This document shows, piece by piece, positions 11,441 through 23,095 of a stretch of DNA of 64,000 nt. Positions within the stretch are counted from its first letter, which is position 1. Each line of letters opens with the position of its first letter. The translations under genes and the position numbers were made by a program. The stretch comes from Aldrovandia affinis. Lineage: Eukaryota; Chordata; Actinopteri; Notacanthiformes; Halosauridae. The DNA lies in the NCBI GenBank assembly GCA_029706075.1, contig JAINUG010000198.1:561001-625000 (forward strand). The letters run 5' to 3'. Below the pieces are notes generated by a model, which was given only the letters and a program-made list of their open reading frames with translations, made no database searches and had not been told where the DNA came from.

Positions 11441-12810
11441 GTAAAGTGCGTCAAATAAAAACACAAAATCAGATGGTGTGCCTTCTGTAAACAGACTTTT
11501 CCATATACATGTCATTGCTATTTTTATTATTTTCAATTCATGATTAATTATAGTTCTTTGTCGAGTTCTCTGCTTGACTGTAATGTCAATATGCTGAAGT
11601 CGTATCGGTGTCCTTTTCTAAGTTCCCTCGTTTCTTTTTGCCATGTCCTTACTTGTTAATTACCCTGTTGACATAACATGAAACTCTGCAGCTACTTCTG
11701 TGTGTACAGCTTTGAAAAAAACATGACTTGATATGCCTGTTTCTTCCGATGTGTCAGATCGGATGCGCCACCATTCCAGGGATTTTTGTATGGTTGAGAA
11801 AAGAACGCCATTCATCTTAATAAGACTGACTGAGTCATTTTCTTTACTTCCGATACGCACACTGCCTTTGCATTATTACTACAGTTAAAAAATATATTTT
11901 GGATGGAAGAGTGTTTGCCGTTGATCACCCTTTTCAATTTCTACATTGTGTCGGCAGCTGCCCGAATCCAGTTCCGGAATATTCTCGCACTGGTAACAGG
12001 AATTGAACAGCTGCTGGCAGCAGTTTCACTATCTTCCAGGAATCATCAGTTTCAGGCAGCTCTGATTAGATGACTCACCACACATCCACAAAACATGGAG
12101 TCGACAGTCAGTTTGATTGAAATGCTCAGTGCAAGAGCACCAAACAGAATTGAGAATACATTACGTAATCATTGAAACGGAACATGTTTAATGTGTTCGC
12201 TCTACACAGAAAATACAATATTAGTAAGGACCAAATAATGTCATTTAATAGGCTGCAATAAGATGTTCTGCTTTGTATTTTTTATTCAGTATTATTGTGC
12301 TTTTGGTTTTATTCATATTTGAGTCTTAGAATTAAAGCTTTGATTTTGATCGTTTTAAATGTGCTCGTTGATTACTTCATAGGGAGCAGTGATTTAAAAC
12401 GCTTGTCGTTTTACCGTGTTTACTTTTCCATGAAGCTCATCAGTTCATAAAAACGACAGAGTTTCTGAAATGGATATTGCTGCAAGTGCAACACTGCCCC
12501 TCAGTGGCAAGGTTGCGGAATGACGCTTTGGTCTGATTTCACAGGAATTGACACATTGGAACACATGGACGTGATCTACTTACTCCAGCCTGCGAGAATC
12601 CATGTGAAACTGGGTTAAAATATTCAAACCAATGAAAATGCGACCAGCGTTCCGTTTTTACAGAGGCCACTGCACAGGATGTTGCATACATGTGGTAGAG
12701 TCCCTCGTATCCCGAGGGAGTTAATCTTTTCCCTTTGTTTAGGAGGTGAATCAGTGGTTCTTTGGCCCTTTGTTTAGGTTCAATCCCCAGGGTGAGAACA
12801 CAGTCTCAGT
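11441..12810. other. No gene recognised
   Basis: AT-rich, apparently single-copy sequence with no microsatellite and no clear repeat. If conserved noncoding DNA exists upstream of the gene, this is one place to look; nothing in the sequence itself proves it. Confidence 0.45.
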
Positions 12811-12970
12811 GGTTCTGTGTGGCTCAGTTCGAGAGGCAGAGCACACCCCGTTGGCAATCCATCGCTGAGGTTGTGGGTTCAATAGCCTAACGTGCCCACT
12901 GGGGCCACATATACTGAAAATGTATACATTAGCGTCTGCTAAATGGCGTTTATTATTATATTATTATATT
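12811..12970 (+). repeat. SINE family C, plus orientation, internally deleted
   Basis: Starts with GGTTCTGTGTGGCTCAG and ends with AGCGTCTGCTAAATGGC followed by TTATTA repeats. Compared with other copies, the CACTACTGTAAGTCGCT part before the tail is deleted. Confidence 0.85.
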
Positions 12971-14321
12971 AAACGGCAGAACAAAGCACGGCCTGTCTGC
13001 ATAGTGGACTGGCAGATCCTGGAACATTTTGAAAAGGAATCACAGGAGTGTCCCGCAGGAGAACCAGCTTCACGCGCCCTGCAGTTGAACAGAAAAACAT
13101 TCCCTGACGAAGGCAAACTGAAGCCTCGTTTGTGTGGGCGGGAGCCTCTACCACTTCAGTCTTGTAATTCTGCTAATGGATGTGGTCGATCGATAAAGCC
13201 TCTTTTGTGTTAACGACCTTTCCTGTAAGTGTGCCTTGGACATTTTGGAGGTGCTAATCCCAGCCTTTCAGTTTTTGTTTTGGGGATATTCTTATAATGC
13301 AGTCAATTTAGTCATGTTAGAGGTTGTGGGTGAATTGGGACCTCTCTCTATCCCAGCTAGGCTGTCGCTGCTACTCTCCACCCCAGTTGGTGTTCCAGTT
13401 TTTTTGTGTGGTAAATTCATTCATTTTGCAACATTATAGAAATGTGTGAATGAGGTCCTCTCTAAGCACCCCCCTCCCCCCCCCATGTCGTTTGGCCTGA
13501 TTATTAGCCCCCCGGGGTATTGGGGCTACACCCGTCGCTGGCTCCTCTTTAACTAGGTGGCTCCCTCCTGAGGCAAACACCTCCGCTGTTCTCGGCGATG
13601 ACTCTAACCAAGATATTAATTATCATAACCTTCAGTGATACATAACTGTTCAGAAATAGAGGCCTTTTTCCTGTGCTTGCTTTCGGCTTGACCCAGATCA
13701 CTATCAGCTAGCTCTTCACACACGTGTTCTGATTGGCTACACAATCCCCTGCATTCGCCAGCTGGTTTGGCTCCTCCAATGAGAATTGAGTTCTCAGTTG
13801 ACCTGGTTAAATAAATGTGGTCTACCTGGTTAAATAATGTATAATGAATAAACATAATGAATTAATAAAAGTGTGTGTCTGTGCATATATATATATATAT
13901 ATATATATACAGTTCAAAACTCACATGCCCAAACTGAATTTTTATATAGAAGAAATTAGTTATGTCAGCAAATATTTGAAATAAAAAAAAAAAAATGAAA
14001 ATATGCTGCATACATAATTATGACAAGTAAATTTTTAATCCTGAAATCATGATAATCACTGTTATGGCAAACAGACAGCGGCCAATCAGCTCATTGTGTG
14101 GCTTGTTAAGGTCATGTTTTGCACCTGCATTAACATACAGCTGCCAGAGTACAGGGTTTGAATACTTTTGCAATCAACATTTCTCCATTTTTATTTCATT
14201 TTAAGTATCTATATACTTTTTTTTTTTTTTTACAAATGTGTGGAGTAGGTACTTATAACAGATATCTCTTTGTACTTTTGCAACAAAATGTGAAAATTGT
14301 GCAAGAGTCTTTGTATATATA
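12971..14321. other. No gene recognised; (AT)n at 13886-13909
   Basis: Contains an AT microsatellite, poly-A and poly-T runs near 13983 and 14220, and otherwise unremarkable sequence. Confidence 0.5.
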
Positions 14322-14473
14322 CAGTGCCCCTTTAAAGTCTGTCAAAAATCTCACCTTTTGTTGCCTTACAGCCTGGTGTTAAAACATATTAGATCAGACT
14401 TTTTCCACCTTTATTTCCATATTTTTACCCTTCCAAGTGAAATAAATTCTCAAAAAACTTTAGAGGGGCATTG
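14322..14473. mobile_element. Short MITE, Tc1/mariner type, TA target duplication
   Basis: The ends are imperfect inverted repeats: CAGTGCCCCTTTAAAGT at the left and the complement of CAATGCCCCTCTAAAGT at the right, flanked by TA on both sides. The internal TTTTGTTGCCTTACAGCCTG resembles subterminal sequence of fish Tc1-like elements. It has no coding capacity at 152 bp. Confidence 0.85.
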
Positions 14474-14504
<31 letters not shown>

Positions 14505-15592
14505 TTGTGCACTGGAAATGTGTATTATATGGTTCTGTAATAAATATTGGCATTTTATGACATAATATAAGTTTAAAATATTGAACGTGACAGCGACTAG
14601 CTCTAAATTCAATTCAAATGCATTCTCTTTTGAGTGAATGCACAATTGCTCCACCATGATTTATGTTTCAAAAGGCAGAAATATCCACGCTGGAATGATC
14701 AAAAAACCTGCGAAAGTTTTTTGAATGCAGATATGATTGAGTTGCGAATAGCAGCTGCTGCACAGTTCCTCTAACAAACCACTAGAGGGACCCAGAGAAT
14801 AAAACAAAACAATGCAATCAAGTCAACAGAGGTCACGGCCTGATGATTCAGATGGTTGTTAGCGACTTAAACAACTGCATTTATACGCGTGTTATTGGAA
14901 TAAAGGTAACTTAAAGATGATTTAGGAGAAAAGCCTCTGGCAACATCATTAAGGTATGCTAAATAACAAACTTCTCGTAACTGTGTTGCATTGTTTGATG
15001 GCTACAGCTTGTACGAGGTTAATGCAATTCAAGATGTATACCTTATGTAAGTCTTAATACGTTATTGGCAAATATTTCCATGCATTGGTAAATATACGCT
15101 TATCAGGCTAATCAAACCTTACCCACAGAACATAATTATTATGGAGCTGGCCGTAAGAGTAGGCTAATGCTATCAAAATGTTTTTAAAGACCGGTTTAAT
15201 TATTCATTTTGAATAATAGATATGGTATAGTAGCCTATTATGCGTCTAATAAATATAGTGCCTACGCAGACTTTGTTGTTGATATAAGTGTATAAGTGGA
15301 GGCTTATGTATTGCGTTTAGAAGTGGATGTGGAGTGCAGAATGTTTATGACACCTGGGTCTCACAGCATATTAACATTCTTAAAGTTTCTTAAATTTTTC
15401 TGAATTTTGAACACGACAAAATAAAACCTATTTATCTATAGCGATTTCAGGTCACGTGGACGCGATCATTTTATACGCCTAATGTGCTAGGCAAAAATGT
15501 CCGAATGTGAAATGTCCAAAAAAACACAACATATGATCACACGTGAATACCTGCGATTTAAATGTGACAATATGTGGTACATGTGAATAATG
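14474..15592. other. No gene recognised
   Basis: AT-rich, apparently unique sequence with a short TG run at 14482-14504. No exon-like segment was seen. Confidence 0.45.
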
Positions 15593-15594
15593 TA

Positions 15595-16103
15595 CAGTGG
15601 GGTCCAAAAGTCTACTACCCAGACCTGTTTTCATCATTCATCAAAAACTAACACAACATTTTTACTCAGGAGAACAATTTGACCTCTAACTACTTCACTA
15701 CGCCCTGCTGACATAATTACAAACCGCAAAAACGTTTTCAAAGGAAGTGTCCTTTTTCAAGATTAAAGCACCTGCAGTAGCAACAAGAACACATAGCGGA
15801 CCATATTAATTACATCTATATCTACAAGGCCAAAACAACTCACACTGTGTATTAGGAGGATATTAAAACTGAAAAATAAGGTGTCACAACATTTTGAGGA
15901 AATGAAAGGCAATGGTGTGCAAACAAAACATTTGATATTTCATACCATCCTTTCTCAAACTAACATTCTTTTAAATTTGTATCAGTGTTTTATGAAATTC
16001 TTGAATAACAAATACCACACGAGTAAAAATGTTGTGTTCGTTTTTGATGAACGATGAAAACAAACAGATCTTGGTAGTGGACTCAGACTTTTGGACCCCA
16101 CTG
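15595..16103. mobile_element. MITE with long terminal inverted repeats, copy 1
   Basis: The element begins CAGTGGGGTCCAAAAGTCT and ends with its exact complement. The inverted similarity continues inward for about 75-85 bp with small indels. TA dinucleotides flank both ends, as in Tc1/mariner insertions. A second, more decayed copy lies at 35331. No transposase reading frame was found in its 509 bp. Confidence 0.92.
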
Positions 16104-16105
16104 TA

Positions 16106-17021
16106 TGTCATTTTGTCCATAAGGGAAATCTCCACAACAGACTGGATCAAGTTCAACGTTTCTTGCCTTTCCCCAGCCAGATCCATCCGACGTTCTCTGT
16201 TACCCTTAGCGCTCCTGAAAAGGTGCCAGCTCCTGTTTCTATTTTGAGAATGCCTTTTCTCTTATCGACCTAATTATTCTTAGCTTATCTCAGGTTAGCG
16301 CCATCACGAAGGAAACGCGTGAACTGTTGACGAACTATAAACAGGCCGCTTGTTTCTAGTTTACAGACAAACAGGAAAGTTTAGGCATACAGCACAGAGG
16401 TCATTGAGTACCATATAGTGTCTCTCACCCCTGAGGGTGTGTCTGGTGCAGGTTTTAATTATTTGAAATAAGGTTGGATGAAACGCTTATTCAACCTGCT
16501 CTGTCACTGCTGAAACCAATTCCACACATGCTATATACACATGCATTACCATAATATTGTTTCTACAATTGCATTTATTTTTGGTATTTAGTACAATGTT
16601 TATTTGCTCAACAGATACGGTTTACCTACACAGGTTGTGTATACGTCACAATTTCCAGCTGGATATGTACTGAAGTTAGCTTGAAGACTTACTCAGAGAT
16701 TTCTTAACAGTTTCCAAACGTGATTTGAACCTGTAACCTCCTGGATACAAAGTTCACTTCCAACATTTTTACTCTTCAGAAGTATTTTTCTAAAAAAAGC
16801 AGCGTGCAGACATTTACAGGCCAGGCGCAGCACTAGTCTAAAAATGGATACTGCTGTGTTTTAAAATGAAGTCTCTTTAATGTAATGACAGTAAAAAGTG
16901 CTGTTGAAATGCTGTAGACGTTGTGATGTTTGACACCAAAGCAGTTTTGAAAGCCAGTCCTCTAATTCTACAGTGCACTGTCAATTCTGCACTGATATCA
17001 GGAAGTTTATTTTTTTTTTGC
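16106..17021. other. No gene recognised
   Basis: Mixed AT-rich sequence with no feature I can support. Confidence 0.5.
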
Positions 17022-17372
17022 ACAGAAAGTTGTCAATGCGTGGAACAGCTTGCCAGGTCATGTAGTGGAGGCAGAGACCCCCTGGGGTGTTCAAGTCCAG
17101 GCTTGACACAGTGCTGGATACTCTGGAGGGCTGCAGTGCATGTTGGTTTTAGTTTTCACCTTGAAATCAGCACCCAATTCAGACCCAAGAAATTGAGTTA
17201 ATTGTAAGAAACCGCTTTAATTGATCAATTGTGTGCCAAGTACCAGCAAAAACCTGTACACCCTGAGGCTGTCCGAGGGCAAGAGTGAATACAGGTGCTC
17301 TAGACTGCAGGTGAATGAGCCTAGATGGGCTGAATGGCCTGTTCCGAGTCGTTATGTATTCTTATGTTCTCA
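17022..17372 (+). mobile_element. LINE 3' end (CR1/L2-like) interrupted by another repeat
   Basis: Positions 17030-17080 translate to KVVNAWNSLPGHVVEAE, matching the end of the reverse-transcriptase ORF also seen at 29796. The 3' untranslated part resumes near 17310 (GAGCCTAGATGGGCTGAA) and ends in TTATGTTC units. Between them, about 17115-17300 is a different repeat, related to 32355-32525, that looks inserted. This is a dead fragment. Confidence 0.8.
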
Positions 17373-18900
17373 TTTGTTTTTATGTCACAAATGCCTGGTG
17401 AACGCTACTCGTCTTGGTGCTGTGTGAAATTACACGAAGAGGCAGAACACGTATGTTAGAACAGGTGGGAGGTGTAAAATTTCTTCCCCCAAAAAAGATG
17501 CGTGTCACAATTATTCACACCCCTAATAATTGTTTTAAATGGAATCCAACAGAAACAAATGTTCATATGTCATCTTCTGTAGTGTTTATGAGATAATCAT
17601 TTTTCTCTGGTAAGACAGCCTGTGTTCTTTGGGATTTAGAGAAACGATATCAGTGATTAATTTGCCTCTATGGTCTCAGAGCTCACTTCTACTGTTTCTT
17701 TTCTTTTTTGGCTCACACTTCCAGTGAGTTTAATCAAAAACAGTGGTGACCCAACACCCTACTAAATGTCTGTTTCCATTTTTGTGTTCACTACCTGTAC
17801 TTCCTGTAGATTTTAAGGAAAAAAAAAAATCTAAAAAGGCACACCTACAGTATCTTTTTGGTAAAATTCACAAAATGTCAACATTTGGCATTGTTTTAAT
17901 GTATTTTTTAACACCACCAACACGAACATTAGCAACAGCCATTTGTGTTTGGTGGGAGGCCCAGGGAAAGTGACCCACTAAAGGCTGTTCCTGGATCAGC
18001 CCAGGGCTCTCCAAGGTGAGGCCTCTCCCTGTCACTGATAAGCACGTCTTACTGTTCCACAGTTTCGCCATTTGGCAGACGCGCGCAAAGCAAAGCGACT
18101 TACGGGAAGTGTCTCTTGTTTGCTACAGACCGCAGCCCTCTTGTTCAGGCCTGGAGTCTGGGTGTTCGTTCGCAAGTCTCCTTTTTCGCCAGGGACGGGG
18201 GTTAAAATGACACTTTGTTTGGGCAGAATTTCTCTCCTGGAGCCACTGTTGACTGCTCTCAGGGCCTGCATTTTTTTAAATGTATACTTTATTTACCCAG
18301 GTGAGAAAAATGAACCCTTTGAGATTGACATCTCTTTTTCAAGGGGGACCCACCCATTTTGTGCTGTAGGTTTGAAGGTGGCTGGTGTGGTCAGGAGACA
18401 GTTAAGGTATGACCGTGCAAGTGGTGCACAGTCAGGATAATCAGAAATGCATAAAATAAATAATTGGGTTATCCTCGAAAATACAATGCTTATGTGCTGT
18501 TAGCATACCTGTGGGATTCCCTGAGTTTTAGCAAAGTGCGTTCTAGATAAATGATTGAAATGACAGTTGTTAATATTGGCATGTAGAATGTGCAGTGTTA
18601 CGGCTCATCCTTCCTGCGTTTGTAGCAGCGTTTGGCCATTCTGCTGAGCTCCCAGATTTGTGCTTCCAGCCGCTCCTCTAGTAAAATGAGATGCTTTCTG
18701 CCTCAGACTCTTATCTGGTCTTGTCTCTCCAGCGGTCACTCTCCTGGCCCTGTGGCTGTGTTCCTATAAAGTGCTCTTGAGGACCTTAGTTTTACACATG
18801 AGTTGTGTCATGATTTTTCTCTTGCTGGTATTTGGTATTTCTTTCCGCTCTGTTTCACCCTCTACGGCAGGGACTCAGGCCTACACGCCATGTACCAGCT
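17373..18900. other. No gene recognised
   Basis: Mixed sequence. The part near 17500-17530 (AATTATTCACACCCCTAAT) resembles the end of a fish Tc1-like element, but no partner end was found. Confidence 0.4.
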
Positions 18901-18901
18901 G

Positions 18902-18903
<2 letters not shown>

Positions 18904-18946
<43 letters not shown>

Positions 18947-19052
18947 TGTGTGAATGTGTGTGTGTGTGTGTGTGTATGTGTGTGTGAGTACTTGTGAATA
19001 CCTGCGTGCATGTGTGTGTGTGTGTGTGTGTTAGAGTATTTGTGAATACCTG

Positions 19053-19110
<58 letters not shown>

Positions 19111-19219
19111 TGTGAGTATTTGTGAATACCTGCCTGTGTGTGTGTGTGTGTGTGAGAGTATTTGTGAATACCTGCCTGTGTGTGGGTGTGTGTGTGTGCT
19201 TGTGTGTGTGCAGGGTGTG

Positions 19220-19251
<32 letters not shown>
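18904..19251. repeat. (TG)n microsatellite with repeated TATTTGTGAATACCTGC blocks
   Basis: Several TG runs are separated by four copies of a block containing TTGTGAATACCTGC. The array is a compound microsatellite/minisatellite with a variable period. Confidence 0.95.
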
Positions 19252-19253
<2 letters not shown>

Positions 19254-19657
19254 TTGTTGAGGGGGAGGAGGGGGCGTGTACATCAGCCTTGTACTTGCTG
19301 GATGTGTCCTCCAGGCTGTGTGTGGGGGAGTAAGCTGATGGCTCTCCTCCTGTTTGATCCACTCCAGTAAACGCCACTGGAATTACACAATACAGCACCT
19401 GCAGAAAGATAGCCTTTGGAAATGTCCGTTACATTTCTTACTTAATTGTGTTTCGTGATGGAGGCTGGCCATCAGACTGACTCCATTACCACTGTGGTCC
19501 CCTCTGTCGTATTGCCTTTCTATTGTAGTAGAGGCGGTCTGAAACGGCCTGTCCGAACAGGCTATAGTGTTACTTCCTGGCACCCTAGAAACACTGTCTG
19601 CTCCAGCAGTTCTTTCACAATGAACTCCTCAAACAAGGGAGATGTTATTAAACAGAA
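19252..19657. other. No gene recognised
   Basis: Mixed sequence between the TG tract and the Tc1 remnant. Nothing coding was recognised. Confidence 0.5.
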
Positions 19658-19659
19658 TA

Positions 19660-20036
19660 CAGGTAACTGCCAAAGTAAAGGAAACACTTGAGTAAATGAA
19701 GGGTTCTGGTGGCTCTGTTATGGTGTGGAATGCATTTTCCTGGAATGGTTTAGGTCCACTCAACCCCTTAGAGGGCAAGGTAAACACCAATAAATACAAA
19801 GCCATTTGAGTGATCACCTTCACCTGAAGACTTCCTATCCTGATGGGAGTGGTCTCTTCCAGGATGACAATGCCCCCATCCACAGGTCATGAGTAGTCAC
19901 TATCAGACTTGTAGAATCTTTGCCATGGCGCATTGAAGCTGTTCTGGCTGCTTGTGGTGGCCCAACGCCAGATTAAGACACTTTATGTTATTAAGACACT
20001 TTATGTTGGTGTTTCCTTTATTTTGGCAGGTATCTG
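19660..20036 (+). mobile_element. Tc1-like element, internally deleted, transposase remnant
   Basis: Inverted ends (CAGGTAACTGCC at left, complement of CAGATACCTGCC at right) continue inward as AAAGGAAACAC-type sequence, with TA on both outer sides. The interior encodes broken pieces of a Tc1 transposase catalytic domain, including DDNAPIHR, which contains the second catalytic Asp. The N-terminal DNA-binding domain and the third acidic-residue region are gone. TTAAGACACTTTATG is tandemly duplicated near the right end. Non-functional. Confidence 0.9.
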
Positions 20037-20038
20037 TA

Positions 20039-21149
20039 TGTTTCTTCTTTAGGCACATCTGAATAATATAGTGGTAATATTTAATTATCCTGAGATTCAG
20101 TTTAATTTGCTGTGGAGTCAATCTGCAGCAGGCTGCTGAAAACTAGGGCCCACCTTTTGTTGGCTTGTTGCCCTGAAATGCTTCCTGATATTTAACCCAA
20201 ATGTTATCCTTTCAATTATTTGTTTCCCTCCTAAACATGCTAGTGTCTAGTTTTGATCTGACCATTTTTTTGGTTTGTTCTGCGCTTGTGTGTCAGGGCT
20301 AAACCCCCATCTGGCTCTGGCCCCACCCCATGCTCTTCACAGACCCCTAATAAACTGCCATTGGCCTTTGCCTAGCAACAAAATGCAAATGTGGTTAGCG
20401 TTACCGTGCGGAGACGCATAATGTGTAGCGTGGGCCCCGCCCACGAGGCTGGTGTTTCTGGCGTGTGAGGAAGGGATTGTGTTAGCAGTGTTAAATTAAC
20501 CCCCCCGTCGGCGGTTAACAGACTGCAAAGCCCTGCGCCCTGCACCTCTCCGTCCGTCCCAAAGAACGAGTGAAAGAGAGTCCGTTTGTCCTCTCCTCCT
20601 CCTCCTCCTCCTCCTTTCCTCCTCCACCTCTCACAGACGACCCCCAGCATCCGAGCTTTCACCGAGCCAACTGCCCTCACATCTTCCAAGGTGTCCGACA
20701 TAAAAATCAGACACACAGGATGGTCACACACGCAGAGACAATCACTGTAAAAAGACAAATGTTTTTTTAAAACTGCAGTTTTTTTTTTCCATTTCAGAAA
20801 AATACACAACAGATCTTTTGTTGTTTCTGAATCAGCGCTGACTCCCCCCGCCCAAAACGGAGCGGTGCTGTTTGCTGTGTCACACAGGGGCGCTCTTGGA
20901 CTCGTTTGCCCTTTGTGCCAGAACACCATCGCTCTCCAAACGGGATAAAAGACCCCAGTGTCGGACCGGCAGTCTGCGACATGACATGTTTGCCTCGAAG
21001 AGCGATAGCTCGGGAGACGTGGAGGGGGAATAAAAGGATCTCTCTGCCGTTGTTTCCTGTCAGAAACAGCAGATCTGTTGAAAGGCGAGCAGGAGCCTTT
21101 TCCCTGTATTGGCACGTTTCACCGGGCCGTCACACTGGCCTCATTGTTT
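20039..21149. other. Upstream flank of ank3; no gene recognised
   Basis: GC content rises toward the right. Poly-T/A runs and a (TCC)n run at 20590-20617 are present. The minus-strand frame at 20372-21115 is long but without a recognisable domain, and its composition follows the GC-rich upstream DNA. Confidence 0.5.
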
Positions 21150-21483
21150 TGCCCACATAGCGGTTTATTGTGTGCGCTGGGAGTAAAAGAGCTGCGCTGG
21201 TATCGGACAGGGCGGCAGCAGTGCTGTCAGACACGCTCCCCTCCCTCTCTCTCTCGGCGAGCAGCGCTAATCTGCACAGAATCACCAACAGGCGCCCTCC
21301 TCCTCCCTCCCCCTCCCCCCCCCCCTCCTCCTCCTCCCAATCCCTTCTCTCACATAGATGCTCTCAGAGAATACAGGCGTAACGCTGCCTCCCTCCCCGC
21401 TCCGGCAGTCTCTCTCCCCGCCCCACCCCCACACACACCCCACACCCCACCCCCTTCCGTCACACGCACGCTCTCCCCGCGCC

Positions 21484-21558
21484 ATGGAGACGGGTTCAGG
21501 TCCCCGCCGGAGGAGTGCCGCTGAGAAGCCAGCCGAAGACGGGACGCGGTTTCCGTAG
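21484..21558 (+). other. Candidate upstream ORF 1 (24 codons) in ank3 leader
   Basis: An ATG in a strong context (GCGCCATGG) opens a 24-residue frame starting METGSGPRRR and ending at a TAG. It lies 284 bases before the main start. It matters only if transcription begins upstream of it, which is not shown. Confidence 0.35.
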
Positions 21559-21626
21559 AAACTGGCCGCGCACTCTGTTCCGCGGCGGCCGAGCTGGTGG
21601 TGCTGGTGGTGCTGGTGGTGGTGGTG

Positions 21627-21818
21627 ATGCACGTCTCCCGGCCAGCCTGTGACACAGAAAAGCAGAAGGCGCCTCTCCTCTCCTCTCCTCTCCTCTCCGT
21701 CTCCTCTCCGTCTCCAGAAGGATCCGTACCTCTCTCGCTCTCTCCTCCTCCTCCTCCTCCTCCTCCTCCTGCTGCTGCTGCTGCTTCCCCTCCTCCGTCA
21801 GTCACCTTCAGCTCCTGA
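21627..21818 (+). other. Candidate upstream ORF 2 (63 codons, Pro/Ala-run) in ank3 leader
   Basis: An ATG with G at -3 opens a 63-residue frame (MHVSRPACDT...) containing nine prolines followed by five alanines, encoded by the CTC/CTG-type repeat. It stops 24 bases before the ank3 ATG and in a different frame. It could reduce or gate initiation at the main start if it is within the transcript. Confidence 0.35.
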
Positions 21819-21842
21819 GAGGATCCCTGCGCTCGCTCCGGC

Positions 21843-21959
21843 ATGGCGCACGACGCCTCGCAGCTGAAGAAGAACCGGGATTTAGACGTCAACGCGGTCG
21901 AGGACGAGAAGGAGAAGAAGAGGAAGAACAGGAAGCGTTCTCGGGAACAAAAGAAAAAG
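21843..21959 (+). CDS. ank3: Ankyrin-G (ank3) exon 1: basic N-terminal leader
   Basis: This exon encodes 39 residues, MAHDASQLKKNRDL... ending RSREQKKK. It matches the known ankyrin-G leader that begins MAHAASQLKKNRDL and ends in a Lys/Arg-rich stretch. The start codon has G at -3 and G at +4, a strong context. The exon ends in AAAAAG followed by a GTACAG donor, leaving phase 0, which agrees with exon 2. The leader precedes the ankyrin repeats of the membrane-cytoskeleton adaptor that organises axon initial segments and nodes of Ranvier. Ankyrin-R (ank1) has a similar leader, but exons 2 and 3 favour ankyrin-G. Teleosts often carry two ank3 copies and the sequence does not tell me which one this is. 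Confidence 0.95.
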
Positions 21960-22012
21960 GTACAGCGGGGTCTCTCTCGGCGGCACATTCCTTTGTGTGC
22001 ATAGCACACCAG

Positions 22013-22014
<2 letters not shown>

Positions 22015-22054
<40 letters not shown>

Positions 22055-22070
22055 CACACACACAGGGGCA
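22015..22070. repeat. (CA)n microsatellite just inside intron 1
   Basis: CA repeats begin about 55 bases after the exon 1 donor, interrupted once by GG. Confidence 0.95.
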
Positions 22071-23095
22071 CCATCACCAGAGAGCTCGGCTTGTGTCTGG
22101 GGGTCTGGGCGTCCCTTCTTTTGGATTCATTTACGCCTCTTTCTCTTTCTCTCTCTTTCCCAGTCCACTGTGAGAAAGAGGGATTTCACCTGTTTAAGTA
22201 ACACCACAGTGGACTGCAGTGCTGGTGCAAGGTTAGGCTCAGCGTTGACGACAGTAACCGTACCATGGTGATGTGTACGGCTCGGGCGTACATTTGACAG
22301 ACCAGGCTTCTGGTGGCACTGCTCACTCAAACCAGCGATATTTCAGATGGGTTTTTGCGCATAAGTCTCCAGGCAATGCGCTGTGCAGGCATGCATTTTA
22401 TTGCTGACTAATGACAGTGCCTACATGAAATATACATATATCCACTTCATATCTGCTTCATGTTGATCGTGGTACAGAGGTTTAGCTGCTGGTGAACAGC
22501 TCGTGGTTAAGATGGCTTTCCTGTCTTTGTGTCCTTGGGGTTTGTTTTGATTCTCAAAGCCAGGTATGGCACCTTATTCATTTCATATTATTTTAGAACC
22601 ATCATTTTTTTTAAATGGAACAATATCTGATACGAATTAGACATTTTATCCCTAAAAGTAACATTATTGGTTATCTGTCTTTGATATGGTCTGTGTCTTT
22701 ATCAAAGGGTTTTTTCCCTTTTCTTCTTTTCAAAATGAGATGGGACACGCTCATTTAAAATGATATTTTCAGCGTAGAGTATGTGGCTGTCGTCCATGGA
22801 TCGATTGGTGTTGGAAACACACAGGTATAGATCCGTTGTGTATTTCTGCGCTGAGACACTGTCCTGTCGTGTGGCCCCCGCTGCGTGCTTTGCCTGTGAG
22901 GAGCTTCTTTCCGGCTCTTTCCGTGCTCGCCGGAATGATCTTTCCACTCTGACCGCAACCTGACCACACGGTCCCATGGTCTCACCCCCCTTGGTTTCTG
23001 GAGTCCCGCCCAATGTTTAAGAACAAAAGAACGTAAGAGTACATAATGACGAGAACGGGCCGTTCAGCACATCTATGTCCTAATATAAAAATCTG
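22071..23095. other. Intron 1, no other feature recognised
   Basis: Mixed sequence with a CT-rich patch at 22138-22160. No coding or repeat feature was identified. Confidence 0.5.

Larger units (their letters stand above)
21150..21842 (+). promoter_or_regulatory. ank3: CpG-rich promoter/5' leader region of ank3
   Basis: The sequence immediately upstream of the exon 1 ATG is GC-rich with frequent CpG, TCC-rich pyrimidine tracts (21296-21338, 21673-21714), a GGT-rich run (21594-21627), and a CTC run followed by CTG (21741-21785). No TATA box is evident, which fits a CpG-type promoter. The transcription start cannot be placed by eye, so where promoter ends and leader begins is unknown. Two upstream ORFs lie inside it. 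Confidence 0.65.

Noticed and set aside
18855-19398. 178-codon minus-strand frame rich in His and Thr
   Set aside because: Produced by the CA complement of the TG tract.
20372-21115. 247-codon minus-strand open frame upstream of ank3
   Set aside because: No recognisable domain, low-complexity Gly and Lys runs, and composition explained by the GC-rich flank. A divergent noncoding transcript is possible but not shown.
21350-22063. 237-codon minus-strand frame overlapping ank3 exon 1
   Set aside because: Complement of the GC-rich leader, with Gly/Glu/Ser runs from triplet repeats. It is a shadow of the real exon.
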